A stretch of 64,000 nucleotides of DNA from NCBI RefSeq assembly GCF_003254155.1, contig NZ_QKZI01000002.1, forward strand, positions 1 through 64,000, in the 5' to 3' direction. Position numbers and translations under genes: made by a program. The DNA is from Psychrobacillus insolitus. GTDB taxonomy: Bacteria > Bacillota > Bacilli > Bacillales_A > Planococcaceae. This document shows, in pieces, positions 34,099 through 42,859 of this stretch; positions within the stretch are counted from its first letter, which is position 1; each line of letters opens with the position of its first letter. The notes below the pieces were generated by a model, which had not been told where the DNA came from, ran no database searches, and saw only the letters and a program-made list of their open reading frames with translations.

Positions 34099-35882
34099 CT
34101 GTTCAAATTATAAATAGCGAAAAGCTATATGCTGCTTTTTTAGCTGGAGCGCGTGAAGTTATTAAACAAAAAAACGAACTAAATAAAATCAATGTGTTTC
34201 CAGTAGCTGATGGAGATACCGGCACCAATCTAGCATTTACTATGCATGCCATCATTGAAGAAGCGAGATTAGAAGACTCTGCTAAAAAAACGATGGAAAC
34301 CATTGCAGAAGCTGCTTTGGTCGGTGCTAGAGGGAATTCTGGTATTATCTTTGCTCAATTTATCAACGGTTTATATATGGGGTTAGACGATAAGGAGGAT
34401 ATTTCTGTCAAAGGATTTTCCCGCTCTGTAACAAATGCAGTAACGTATGCACATAAAGCTATTTCCAATCCTGTAGAAGGAACGATGATTACCGTTATGC
34501 GTGATTGGGCCAACTCATTAGACGATTTAAAGGATATAGCAACAGACTTTATAGAAGTATTTTCTAAATCGATGATTATTGCAATTCAATCATTAAAGGA
34601 TACGCCAAAGAAATTAAAGGTGTTAAAAGATGCTTCCGTCGTAGATTCTGGGGCAAAGGGATTTGTACATTTCCTAGAAGGGTTTGGAAGCTTCATCCGA
34701 ACTGGTAAAACTAGTAAATCTCCAGTAGAAGTGGAGAAAAACATTATAGAGTTTACACAAATTCATACACATGATACCCATGATTTAAGCCACAGGTATT
34801 GCACAGAAGCACTTGTAAAAGGAGAAAGTCTAGACTTGGATAGGGTTAGAATGACTCTAAATGACCTAGGAGATTCTCTTATAGTAGCTGGTAATGAAAA
34901 TAAAATGCGCATTCATATTCATACAAATACACCGGCAGACTTGTTTCGTCGTTTAAAATACTTTGGACATATTATCCAACAAAAAGCAGATGATATGCAA
35001 AGACAATATGAAGCAGGTCATGCGAGAAAGCATAAAATAGCCCTCGTGACGGATTCTATAGCAGACCTTCCAAAAGATTTGATGGACAAGCATCAAATTC
35101 ATATGATTCCTTTGAATCTTATCGTAAATGAGAGCAATTACTTAGATAAATTAACAATCACCCCATCATATTTATATGAGCTAATGGATAACGCGGATCA
35201 CTATCCAACTTCGTCCCAGCCAACACGGGAGGCGGCGGGTGATTTCTTAAACTTTGTATCTACCAACTATGATTCTATTATTGTCGTAACAGTCTCCAAG
35301 CAAATGAGTGGGACATTTGAAACGATTACGAAAGCTGCAGAAAAGCTACAAAAAGCTGGGAAGAAAATTGCGATTATTGACTCTAAGTCCAATTCGGCTG
35401 GACAAGGATTAGTCGTATTAAAAGCAGCGGAATTCATTGAAGCGGGCAAGTCTTTTGAAGAAGTTGTGAACCAAACAGAAAAAGTAGTACGAAACACGAA
35501 AATATTTGTTCATGTCAAAACGTTAAAATACATGGTTAGATCTGGTCGTATCAGTAAGATAACTGGTTTAGTAGGTAAATTGATGAATCTGAAACCAGTC
35601 GTTTCCATTGATGAAGAGGGACAAGGCATCATTATTGGAAAAGCATTAAGTGATAGTTCTAGCGAAAAGAAAATGCAAGCACTTGTAAAAGAAATAGCGC
35701 AAACAAAAAATATAACGGAATACTCAATCGTGCATGCCGACGCAGAAGAACAAGCAAGTCAATATGCAAAGGTATTTACGTCATTAATTGGAAGAGAGCC
35801 AACGTACATTACTAGTATTTCATCCATTGTTGCAATGAATGCGGGTGTTGGGTGTGTGGCAATAGCTGTAACAACAGATTAA
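34095..35882 (+). CDS. DAK2-DegV fusion (fatty acid kinase-like)
   Basis: A 595-residue protein joining two domains usually made separately. Residues about 1-200 are a DhaL/DAK2 kinase domain with the metal-binding DGDTGTN (about 39-45) and GARGNSGIIF. Residues about 200-305 match the FakA middle region (GDSLIVAGNENKMRIHIHT). Residues about 312-590 are a DegV/FakB fatty-acid-binding domain: VTDSIADLPK, PTSSQPT, SGTFETI and RSGRISKITG. In Staphylococcus, FakA phosphorylates fatty acid carried by FakB; this fusion likely does both. Start ATG 34095 follows GGAGGTG and overlaps the DUF2177 stop. Confidence 0.9.
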   Translation: MTVQIINSEKLYAAFLAGAREVIKQKNELNKINVFPVADGDTGTNLAFTMHAIIEEARLEDSAKKTMETIAEAALVGARGNSGIIFAQFINGLYMGLDDKEDISVKGFSRSVTNAVTYAHKAISNPVEGTMITVMRDWANSLDDLKDIATDFIEVFSKSMIIAIQSLKDTPKKLKVLKDASVVDSGAKGFVHFLEGFGSFIRTGKTSKSPVEVEKNIIEFTQIHTHDTHDLSHRYCTEALVKGESLDLDRVRMTLNDLGDSLIVAGNENKMRIHIHTNTPADLFRRLKYFGHIIQQKADDMQRQYEAGHARKHKIALVTDSIADLPKDLMDKHQIHMIPLNLIVNESNYLDKLTITPSYLYELMDNADHYPTSSQPTREAAGDFLNFVSTNYDSIIVVTVSKQMSGTFETITKAAEKLQKAGKKIAIIDSKSNSAGQGLVVLKAAEFIEAGKSFEEVVNQTEKVVRNTKIFVHVKTLKYMVRSGRISKITGLVGKLMNLKPVVSIDEEGQGIIIGKALSDSSSEKKMQALVKEIAQTKNITEYSIVHADAEEQASQYAKVFTSLIGREPTYITSISSIVAMNAGVGCVAIAVTTD

Positions 35883-35897
35883 GGGGTGCTTATAAAT

Positions 35898-36674
35898 ATG
35901 ACCATATATATTGAAATATTACTTGTATTATTGGCATTTTTCTTTGTCGTATTTTTAATTGGGCAAGCCAAAAAGAATAATGGTTTAGTAGATATTGCAT
36001 GGGGTTTAGGTTTTGTTATTGTTGCGGTTTATAGCTTCTTTGCAAGTGAATTTCAAACAGAACGTGCGGCAGTTATTACAATTTTAGTGGCCTTATGGGG
36101 GCTTCGTCTCGGGTATTACTTATTCCGTAGAAACTGGAGTAAGGCTGAAGATTACAGATACGTGAATATGCGTAAACGTTGGGGTACGACTAAATCGAAA
36201 TACGTGAAGATATTCTTAAATGTATATCTTCTTCAGCTTACCCTCCTGTTCATCATTGCGCAGCCGATTATAACGGTAAATAAATCCTCGGAAATGGGAT
36301 TAGGATGGTTAGATTATATTGGTATAGCGGTATGGATCATTGGATACATTTTCGAGGTAGTAGGAGACAGCCAGCTTAAAGCGTTTATTAGCAAACCGGA
36401 GAATAAAGGAAGATTGATGAAATACGGATTGTGGAAATACACGCGCCACCCAAATTACTTTGGGGAAGCAACTATGTGGTGGGGGATTTTCATTATCTCG
36501 CTATCCGTTCCAAACGGCTGGACAGGCTTTTATAGTCCACTAATCATTACATTGCTATTACTATTTGTATCAGGCGTTCCATTGCTCGAGAAAAAATACA
36601 AAAAGCATCCCGAATGGCCGGAATATGAAAAAACGACTAGTAAATTCATACCGATGCCACCAAAACAAGCATAA
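35898..36674 (+). CDS. DUF1295 (steroid 5-alpha-reductase-like) membrane protein
   Basis: A 258-residue protein with about six helices. Signatures: [14 protein letters not shown] near the start, [12 protein letters not shown], and the C-terminal [20 protein letters not shown] with GVPLLEKKY. The fold is shared with steroid and enoyl reductases and with isoprenylcysteine methyltransferases. Third gene of an operon with DUF2177 and the DAK2-DegV kinase, pointing to modification of fatty acyl chains. ATG 35898 follows AAGGGGTG; a GTG at 35886 is part of that site. Confidence 0.88.
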   Translation: MTIYIEILLVLLAFFFVVFLIGQAKKNNGLVDIAWGLGFVIVAVYSFFASEFQTERAAVITILVALWGLRLGYYLFRRNWSKAEDYRYVNMRKRWGTTKSKYVKIFLNVYLLQLTLLFIIAQPIITVNKSSEMGLGWLDYIGIAVWIIGYIFEVVGDSQLKAFISKPENKGRLMKYGLWKYTRHPNYFGEATMWWGIFIISLSVPNGWTGFYSPLIITLLLLFVSGVPLLEKKYKKHPEWPEYEKTTSKFIPMPPKQA

Positions 36675-36710
36675 AGTAGCCTGTGTCAGGAACATAATTT
36701 TAAATATTTG

Positions 36711-36743
36711 ACCACTTGATGCGTACATATCAAGTGGTTTTTT
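36711..36743 (+). terminator. Terminator of the DUF2177-DegV-DUF1295 operon
   Basis: ACCACTTGAT (36711-36720) pairs with ATCAAGTGGT (36729-36738), then TTTTT. A palindrome half (CCTGTGTCAGGAAC) precedes it at about 36680. The same ACTTGAT/ATCAAGTGGT hairpin occurs inside repeat R3. Confidence 0.9.
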
Positions 36744-36786
36744 AAAATAATGGCGTGAATACCTTTGTAAAAAAGAGAGGAGACGA

Positions 36787-36925
36787 ATGCTAACGGTTAC
36801 TGTTACTTATCGCAAAACTAGAATTTACACACAAATAGAGAAAGCTGTTAGCGGATAAGCGAATAGAGGGCTTTTCTCCACAAACGTTGAAGGCTTACAG
36901 TTAAAGTATTTGCTACTAATTGGTT
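36787..36925 (+). pseudogene. Possible tyrosine recombinase N-terminal fragment
   Basis: After frame repairs the plus strand reads LLADKRIEGFSPQTLKAY followed by LKYLLLIG, the pattern of the core-binding (SAM-like) domain of XerC/phage integrases. A start ATG 36787 behind GAGAGGAG leads into it in another frame. At least two frame changes lie within 130 bases, so it is a dead remnant. It is only short evidence of a past mobile element. Confidence 0.35.
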
Positions 36926-36966
36926 AATTTAAGGATGTAGAAAACGAAAAAAAGAAGACCAAGAGA

Positions 36967-37010
36967 AAAAGTGGTTGAAACCTTGTAATTTCAAGGTTTC
37001 AACCACTTTT
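36967..37010. terminator. Terminator hairpin, 19-bp perfect stem
   Basis: AAAAGTGGTTGAAACCTTG (36967-36985) and its complement (36992-37010) around TAATTT. It ends the minus-strand gene at 37076. A second hairpin (TTCCGAAT/ATTCGGAA) lies at about 37010-37050. Confidence 0.85.
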
Positions 37011-37075
37011 CCGAATCTAACATATTTAGATTGTGTTAAATTCGGAAGTTTTTTAAGTAAACTTTAATACATCTA

Positions 37076-37639
37076 CTACCCTTTTTCATCGGATAATAAT
37101 GTAGAGCGATCATCCAAATAACGATATAAAGTAGATTTACTAATTCCAGTCGCTTCTTTTATGTCATATAGCGTATAAGTCTTACTGTCATACATTGCAA
37201 AAGCCAGCTCTAATTTGGCATCTGCTTTTCGTGGCCGACCAATTGATTTGCCCTGCTGTTTAGCATCTTGTAGCGTAAATGTAGAAGAATGGCTTAGAAA
37301 TTTAAATTGTAAATTTACAAAAAAAGTAGCACTTTGAAGAAGTGTTGCTTTTTGTATCGTTTGATTGGTTAATTGTTCATCGACGAAGTGAATGGTGATT
37401 TGGTCTCGTTCTGCTAGTCGTAAAATATCTAAAAACTGCTGCAGGGAATCAGCTAATACTACAATATTTTGGACGAACAGTTCGTCATATTTTTGGACAG
37501 TCATTAATAATTGTTCAAGTTCTGTTCTTTTCCTGGCAAGTCCATGAGTCTCTTTAATTAATGTATCAATAAAAAGTTCATTTAATTGATGGGTACATTG
37601 TTGATCCAAGACAATCGGACGGATATATCCGTATTTCAT
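37076..37639 (-). CDS. Serine-resolvase-like protein, probably regulatory
   Basis: A 187-residue protein. It opens GYIRPIVLDQQCTHQLNEL, like the resolvase N-terminal domain, but the catalytic Ser that normally follows YxR-V is replaced (RPIV). The second half has IGRPRKADAKLELAFAMYD and TLYDIKEATGISKSTLYRYL, the Hin-type helix-turn-helix. It is therefore likely a DNA-binding protein without recombinase activity. It is divergent from the SulP-Usp pair with about 120 bp between starts, so it may regulate them. Start 37639 follows GGAGG. Confidence 0.75.
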   Translation of the reverse strand: MKYGYIRPIVLDQQCTHQLNELFIDTLIKETHGLARKRTELEQLLMTVQKYDELFVQNIVVLADSLQQFLDILRLAERDQITIHFVDEQLTNQTIQKATLLQSATFFVNLQFKFLSHSSTFTLQDAKQQGKSIGRPRKADAKLELAFAMYDSKTYTLYDIKEATGISKSTLYRYLDDRSTLLSDEKG

Positions 37640-37759
37640 TTTTTTGCTCCTAACCTCCCAAAACTTATAACTTATGGGACTTAAAGTGATATGATATTAA
37701 TATTCAAACATTGGTACAAACTTTTTCGTTATTTTAAACATCATGAGAGGGGAACAGAT

Positions 37760-39169
37760 ATGAATACACTAAAACAACAGTGGTTTGGGAATGTGCGTGC
37801 TGATATTTTAGCAGGTATTGTTGTAGGACTGGCACTCATTCCTGAAGCATTGGCTTTTGCGTTCATTTTGGGTGTAGATCCACGTGTCGCGTTATATGCT
37901 TCGTTTACAATTGCGGTCGTTATTTCGTTTGTAGGTGGCCGAACTGGTTTAATTTCAGCTGCGACAGGTGCGATGGCTTTAGTGCTCGTCAGCTTAATGG
38001 CGAATCATGGCCTACAATATGTACTTGCAGCCACAATTTTAACAGGAATTATTCAAGTCATACTCGGAGGATTTGGTGTTGCGAATTTAATGCGATTCAT
38101 TCCAAACTCCGTCATGCTTGGATTTGTGAATGCACTAGGAATTATGATTTTTATGACGCAAATGCCTTACTTACTTGGGGAAAGCATTATGACCTACATA
38201 TTTGCGATTGTTACATTAATTTTAGTATATGCGATTCCGCGATTTTTCACAGCTATTCCTGCACCTCTTATTGCGATTGTCGTGATGACAAGTATTGCAC
38301 TTATAAGTGGTGTGAAATTACAGACTATAGGTGATCTGGGGACGATGCCAAATTCATTACCAGTTTTTTTCCTTCCAGATATTCCATTTAACTTGGAAAC
38401 GTTAATAATTATTTTACCTTATTCTTTGGCTTTATCAATTGTCGGTTTATTGGAATCATTACTTACATCCCAAGTATTGGATGATATGACTGATACGTCG
38501 AGTAATAAAAATAAAGAAGCACGTGGACAAGGGATTGCCAATTTTATCACTGGTTTTTTCGGTGGGATGGCAGGTTGTGCTTTGATTGGTCAATCAATCA
38601 TCAATATTAAATCAGGTGGACGAGGACGCTTATCGACATTGACCGCGGGTGTATTTCTAATGTTTTTAATTATCATTTTAGGTGATGTTGTTATCAAAAT
38701 TCCGATGCCCGTTCTAGTCGGGGTGATGATAATGATTAGTGCTACAACATTTAATTGGGGTTCGTTTAAGTTTCTGAAACAAGCACCTAAATCGGAATCA
38801 CTTGTTATGCTCATTACAATTGCGATTATTTTATATACACATAATTTAGCGATTGGTGTTGTTATTGGCGTTATATTAAGTACGTTATTTTTTGTTGGAA
38901 AAATTTCTCGCGTGACAGTCACACATGAAAAGGATGAATATCAGGTAAAAGGTCCTTTGTTTTTTGCATCAACTACAAAATTTATTCAGTCATTCGATAA
39001 CGTTTCAGAAAATGAAATCGTCATTAATTTTGAAAATAGTCAGCTGTGGGATGAATCTGCAGTAGCTGCAATATATAAAGTGAAACAGAAGTTTGAGAAA
39101 AAAGGTGTAAAGGTACAGATTCAAGGGTTAAATTCTTCAAGTGAACAATTATACAAACGATTAACCTAA
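37760..39169 (+). CDS. SulP-family anion transporter with STAS domain
   Basis: A 469-residue transporter. About eleven helices include the SulP signature region DILAGIVVGLALIPEALAFA near residue 14 and GGMAGCALIGQSIINIKSGG. Residues about 390-469 form a STAS-like domain (EIVINFENSQLWDESAVAAI). SulP proteins move sulfate, bicarbonate or related anions; this short Gram-positive type (YbaR/YvdB-like) has no assigned substrate. ATG 37760 follows GAGAGGGGAAC; the frame opens earlier but without a site. Co-transcribed with the Usp gene 13 bp downstream, which is common for bicarbonate-type SulP. Confidence 0.9.
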   Translation: MNTLKQQWFGNVRADILAGIVVGLALIPEALAFAFILGVDPRVALYASFTIAVVISFVGGRTGLISAATGAMALVLVSLMANHGLQYVLAATILTGIIQVILGGFGVANLMRFIPNSVMLGFVNALGIMIFMTQMPYLLGESIMTYIFAIVTLILVYAIPRFFTAIPAPLIAIVVMTSIALISGVKLQTIGDLGTMPNSLPVFFLPDIPFNLETLIIILPYSLALSIVGLLESLLTSQVLDDMTDTSSNKNKEARGQGIANFITGFFGGMAGCALIGQSIINIKSGGRGRLSTLTAGVFLMFLIIILGDVVIKIPMPVLVGVMIMISATTFNWGSFKFLKQAPKSESLVMLITIAIILYTHNLAIGVVIGVILSTLFFVGKISRVTVTHEKDEYQVKGPLFFASTTKFIQSFDNVSENEIVINFENSQLWDESAVAAIYKVKQKFEKKGVKVQIQGLNSSSEQLYKRLT

Positions 39170-39182
39170 GGGAGGAATCTAC

Positions 39183-39596
39183 ATGAAGATTACTGTAGCA
39201 ATTGATGGGTCAGAAAATGCTTTACGTGCAGCAAAACATGCTATTACGCTCGCTCAATACTTACCTGAGGCATATTTAGAGGTTATTTATGTATCGGATT
39301 ATAATAAGGCGAAAGATGAGAGGCTGTTATCACAAAGTCTAGATAGCTTAACACTAAAACGAGAGCAAAAAGTGCATCCTATTATAGAACTAGCAAAAGA
39401 CGTCGGAGTGAAGACGAAGATTACCATGTTAAAAGGTAATCCGAGTCAAGAAATAATAAATTATGTGAATTCAGAAGAAATTGACCAACTTGTCATCGGA
39501 AGTCGCGGCTTAAATACTTTTCAACAAATGGTACTCGGTAGCGTCAGTCAAAAAGTATTAAATCATGTCAACTGTCCAATTACGATTGTTAAATAA
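39183..39596 (+). CDS. Universal stress protein (UspA family)
   Basis: A 137-residue Usp fold protein. ITVAIDGSENALRAAKHA at the start and the ATP-binding loop GSRGLNTFQQMVLGSVSQKVL at about 105-125 (G2xG9xGS type) are intact. Probably binds ATP and modulates the SulP transporter encoded just upstream. GGGAGGAAT precedes ATG 39183. Confidence 0.92.
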   Translation: MKITVAIDGSENALRAAKHAITLAQYLPEAYLEVIYVSDYNKAKDERLLSQSLDSLTLKREQKVHPIIELAKDVGVKTKITMLKGNPSQEIINYVNSEEIDQLVIGSRGLNTFQQMVLGSVSQKVLNHVNCPITIVK

Positions 39597-40215
39597 AGAA
39601 CTTTCATTCCCAATACTATACAACATGATGACTGGTGAGAAATTGAGTAATAAGAGCTTGTTCAGATTTATCTGTGGTGCGGCCCAAAGGTTATTACCAG
39701 ACCGTCTTAAGCGCTCAAAACAGCGAAAGATAATCTGCAATACGCAAAATTAGAAAAACTTCAACTGATTTCGAAATTAAAACACGAGTTTTTTGTTACT
39801 GACTCATTCCCAACTATTATCAAGGAAAATTAAAGCCATTAGAAGCTTTTACCTGGGATAATTGGGACCAGGTAGAGACTGTGGAAAGAACGAAAAAGTC
39901 TTATGAAACTGTAAAAGAGTTGTTTTTAAACTACTGACTTAGAAATATTTACGTTTGTTTCTGATTTAGGGGAATAATATATAGTTAAACGCTGCGAAGG
40001 AATTACTTCGCGGCTTTTTTGTTTTTATAGAGAGGGATTGTGTAACTGTAGAGGGTTTGTGTGAAACTTGAGAGTCTCCTCCACATTTGGGGCAGTAATA
40101 GAAACGTGCGCTTTTGTTAATTAGAAATATTGACACTAATTCAAGGGGACAGAAAATAGTATTATGATAATATATTAATAAGCATAAGTGATGATTTTCA
40201 ACTGGAGGAATTTAT
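39597..40215. other. Intergenic stretch with gene relics and decayed palindrome
   Basis: About 620 bases with no intact gene. A startless 44-codon frame at 39803-39937 reads NYYQGKLKPLEAFTWDNWDQ and ends VKELFLNY, the look of a real protein C-terminus of unknown family. A degenerate copy (J) of the dispersed palindrome spans about 39932-39972. A hairpin GCTGCGAAG...CTTCGCGGC with a T run at about 39992-40022 is a terminator. Confidence 0.5.
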
Positions 40216-41244
40216 ATGTATAGTTTTAAAAATGATTACACGGAAGGGGCTCATCCGAGGATTTTACAAGCATTAATAGAGTCGAACTTTGATCAAGAAG
40301 AAGGGTACGGAAGGGATCGCTTCACACTAAAAGCGATTAGTCTCTTAAAAGAGAAAATGGCGAATCCTAATGTTGATATTCATTTAGTATCGGGCGGGAC
40401 GCAAACAAATTTAACAGCAATTTCCGCTTTTTTACGCCCACATGAAGCGGTAATAGCTACTACTGCGGGTCATGTTTTTACGCATGAAACTGGTGCCATT
40501 GAAGCTACGGGTCATAAAGTCATTTCGGTAGAAACGGAAGATGGTAAACTGAACCCCGCCAAAATTATAGAAGTATTGAATTCCCATACGGATGAGCATA
40601 TGGTGAAACCAAAGTTAGTGTACATATCAAATACGACGGAAATAGGTTCTATCTATAATAAGCGTGAACTGACGGACCTGAAAGCTTTTTGTGAGGAATA
40701 TAATCTATTTTTATATATGGATGGAGCAAGACTTGGATCTGCTTTGTGTTCTGTTGATAACGACTTGCAGCTTAGTGACATTCCTGCTCTTGTAGATGCT
40801 TTCTATATTGGCGGAACTAAGAATGGCGCACTTTTAGGAGAGGCATTAGTCATTACAAGAAATTCATTAAAAGAAGATTTTCGTTTTCATCTGAAGCAAA
40901 AAGGAGCTCTTTTGGCGAAAGGGAGACTGTTGGGTATTCAATTTTATGAATTGTTCCGGGATGATTTGTTTCTTGATTTGGCTAAGCATGCCAATAAGAT
41001 GGCGAATATCCTTAGTGAAGGGTGTAGAAATGCCGGTTTTTCATTCTTGATCGATTCACCATCAAATCAACTATTTCCGATATTCCCAGATACTCTTATT
41101 GCAGAGCTACAAAAAAGTTATTCGTTTTATGTATGGGAACAGATCGACGCTACGAATTCTGCGGTTCGATTAGTTACCTCATGGGCAACAAAAGAGGAAG
41201 AGGTCCGAGCTTTCGTTGAAGAGATTAACAGAGTAGGGAAGTAA
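40216..41244 (+). CDS. Low-specificity L-threonine aldolase-like PLP enzyme
   Basis: A 342-residue PLP-dependent aldolase/beta-eliminating lyase. It opens FKNDYTEGAHPRILQAL, has GGTQTNLTAI, LYMDGARLGSAL with the PLP-binding Asp, and the Schiff-base Lys202 in IGGTKNGALLGEALV. It would cleave threonine or allo-threonine to glycine and acetaldehyde. Start ATG 40216 follows CTGGAGG. Monocistronic. Confidence 0.9.
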   Translation: MYSFKNDYTEGAHPRILQALIESNFDQEEGYGRDRFTLKAISLLKEKMANPNVDIHLVSGGTQTNLTAISAFLRPHEAVIATTAGHVFTHETGAIEATGHKVISVETEDGKLNPAKIIEVLNSHTDEHMVKPKLVYISNTTEIGSIYNKRELTDLKAFCEEYNLFLYMDGARLGSALCSVDNDLQLSDIPALVDAFYIGGTKNGALLGEALVITRNSLKEDFRFHLKQKGALLAKGRLLGIQFYELFRDDLFLDLAKHANKMANILSEGCRNAGFSFLIDSPSNQLFPIFPDTLIAELQKSYSFYVWEQIDATNSAVRLVTSWATKEEEVRAFVEEINRVGK

Positions 41245-41256
41245 TTAACTTTTGGG

Positions 41257-41310
41257 CCTGTTTCCGACACAAACAAGTTAATTCAAATAATAGTGAATAT
41301 TTCCATTTTC
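41257..41310. repeat. Dispersed palindrome, decayed copy K
   Basis: GGCCTGTTTCCGACACAAACAAG with AATTCAAATAATAGTGAATA follows the aldolase stop by 13 bp and retains the inner part of the long form. Confidence 0.45.
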
Positions 41311-41444
41311 ATATTATCTCCAACTGTGCAAAATAAACATAATTGTTTTGATATCAGAGAAGTTAAGGTTCAAGTGATTACTTGAATAGCGTAATAATCT
41401 AAAGTAGACTACTAATTATGATAAAGAGACAACTGAGGAGTGAT

Positions 41445-42074
41445 ATGCCGATGGAAATTTCTATTACAAAAGCTTTACGCGAGTTAAAAACATTGGATGC
41501 ACGCATTGTAAAGAAGATTAACGAAACAACCTTCGCAGCGTCAAAAAAACCAAAAGAGAATATTCGTGGTTTTAAGACAGTTGATGAGTTCGAAAAGGAA
41601 GCGAAAGAAAGTATACAATCAATAAAGGATTTGATGAACCGTAGAAAACAAATCAAAAAATCGATTGTAGAATCTAACGCCACAACTTTGGTCGAAGTTT
41701 CAGGAGTCAAAATGACGGTGGCTGACGCAATCGAGCGAAAAAACTTTATTGAAATCGAAAAAACACTCCTTCGTAAAATGAACAGTGATTATGCTCAATC
41801 TCAAGAAAGGGTAGAAGTTAATAACGAACTTGCCCAAGATAGACTAGACACACAGCTAAATAACATGATTTCTAAAGATGGTAAAACAGACTTAACTGCG
41901 GTTGAAGGCTATAAAAAGTTGTTTTGGGAATCGGAAGAAACGAAATTAATTGACCCAATCAGTATAAAAGAAATTGCGACAAAAATGGCACTAGATATTG
42001 AGTCTTTTGAAGATGACGTGGATGTAGCACTAAGTGAAATTAATGCACGCACGTTAATCTCTATTAACCAATAA
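41445..42074 (+). CDS. Helical protein of unknown function, 209 aa
   Basis: A soluble, charged, largely helical protein: ITKALRELKTLDARIVKKI at the start, a central coiled part (QIKKSIVESNATTLVEVSG), and a C-terminus with IKEIATKMALDIESFEDDVDVALSEINA. It looks like proteins found in phage or phage-derived gene clusters, but I cannot assign a family. GAGGAGTGAT precedes ATG 41445; the frame opens at 41418 without a site. A long non-coding stretch follows it. Confidence 0.65.
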   Translation: MPMEISITKALRELKTLDARIVKKINETTFAASKKPKENIRGFKTVDEFEKEAKESIQSIKDLMNRRKQIKKSIVESNATTLVEVSGVKMTVADAIERKNFIEIEKTLLRKMNSDYAQSQERVEVNNELAQDRLDTQLNNMISKDGKTDLTAVEGYKKLFWESEETKLIDPISIKEIATKMALDIESFEDDVDVALSEINARTLISINQ

Positions 42075-42337
42075 ATAAGTTTGGAAACTTGCTGTTATAG
42101 TGAAAAAGAAGAAAGTTTCCCCGCTTGCAGGGTCTGGGTTAATCCCTGCTCTCACAATGAACTTTTGCGAATGCCATAAAGCTTAAAGTTCAACCTTTAA
42201 AGCTGAAAAATTAACATTCAACTCTCTTATATCCTAACGTTCAATATTCAGCGATAAACATTCTATAAAATCTCGGGTAACAGGTGCCGTAGGACTTGAA
42301 ACTTCCTTTCTTCCCCTCCGAGCAGCTATGACAGCAC
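42075..42337. other. Non-coding stretch, possible structured RNA
   Basis: Some 260 bases without a reading frame separate the 209-aa gene from its terminator. GC content rises (CCCCGCTTGCAGGGTCTGGG, CCCTCCGAGCAGC), CTCGG near 42265 could pair with CCGAG near 42318, and no repeat family of the window is present. It may be a long 3' UTR or an unrecognised RNA gene; no known RNA family consensus was found by eye. Confidence 0.3.
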
Positions 42338-42369
42338 AAAAAGAGTGGTCCCTAGGGATCGCTCTTTTT
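42338..42369. terminator. Terminator hairpin
   Basis: AAAAAGAG-T-GGTCCC / GGGATC-G-CTCTTTTT forms a near-perfect stem with T run. Confidence 0.88.
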
Positions 42370-42382
42370 GTAATTTAATTCA

Positions 42383-42411
42383 TTGACCCTATGTTTGTTT
42401 TAACACAGGGA
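42383..42411. repeat. Dispersed palindrome copy L (short)
   Basis: TTGACCCTATGTTTGTTTTAAC then ACAGGGAA, a compact form lacking the inner dyad. Confidence 0.7.
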
Positions 42412-42428
42412 AAAACAAGTTAATCCCC

Positions 42429-42515
42429 TCATGCTAAGATTTTATGTAATAACAATTTCAATAACTCTTCTGTTGTTTCTGGTAATTGCTCTGGCAAACT
42501 TAATGGATTTTTCAT
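42429..42515 (-). CDS. 28-residue peptide gene with strong ribosome binding site
   Basis: On the minus strand AAAGGAGGAATAGAC precedes ATG 42515, and the frame encodes a 28-residue peptide: MKNPLSLPEQLP, then an acidic and leucine-rich amphipathic stretch TTEELLKLLLHKILA. The near-perfect Shine-Dalgarno is the main reason to accept it. It has no signal peptide or cysteine. Palindrome copy L could act as its terminator. Role unknown. Confidence 0.45.
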   Translation of the reverse strand: MKNPLSLPEQLPETTEELLKLLLHKILA

Positions 42516-42688
42516 GTCTATTCCTCCTTTTTTTCTTGTATTCTATTATCAATATAGGCAATCTATTTCGAATTTATACATAAAACTAGTAAAAAAATTT
42601 ATGAATCTCTTAAAAAGAGACTTAAACCAGCTATTTGACGTTTTCTTATCGATTCTATATTATAGTGATATACCCGAACTTGATCGGG

Positions 42689-42724
42689 AGAGGTTCATAG
42701 CTGATACCCTCTATAAAAAACTAT
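42689..42724 (+). ncRNA. preQ1-I riboswitch upstream of queF
   Basis: AGAGGTTCATAGCTGATACCCTCT followed by ATAAAAAACTA matches the queC-type preQ1-I aptamer: P1 AGAGG/CCTCT, the TAGC loop, and an A-rich tail ending CTA for the pseudoknot. A terminator follows at 42741. Confidence 0.93.
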
Positions 42725-42740
42725 GGATACATGACTTTTC

Positions 42741-42776
42741 GCCATGTCCATTTTAATTGGACGTGGCTTTTTTGTT
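42741..42776 (+). terminator. Riboswitch terminator before queF
   Basis: GCCATGTCCA (42741-42750) pairs with TGGACGTGGC (one G-T wobble), then TTTTTTTG. Confidence 0.88.
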
Positions 42777-42859
42777 TTTATCCTATGGATTTAGATAGAT
42801 TGGTTGGATGTACCTCTTTTGAAAGTATTGGGAGACAACTTTTTTGGAGGTTTTTTATT

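Noticed and set aside
42514-42756. 80-codon plus-strand frame running into the preQ1 riboswitch
   Set aside because: It overlaps the strong minus-strand peptide start, has no ribosome binding site, and its end covers the riboswitch and terminator.
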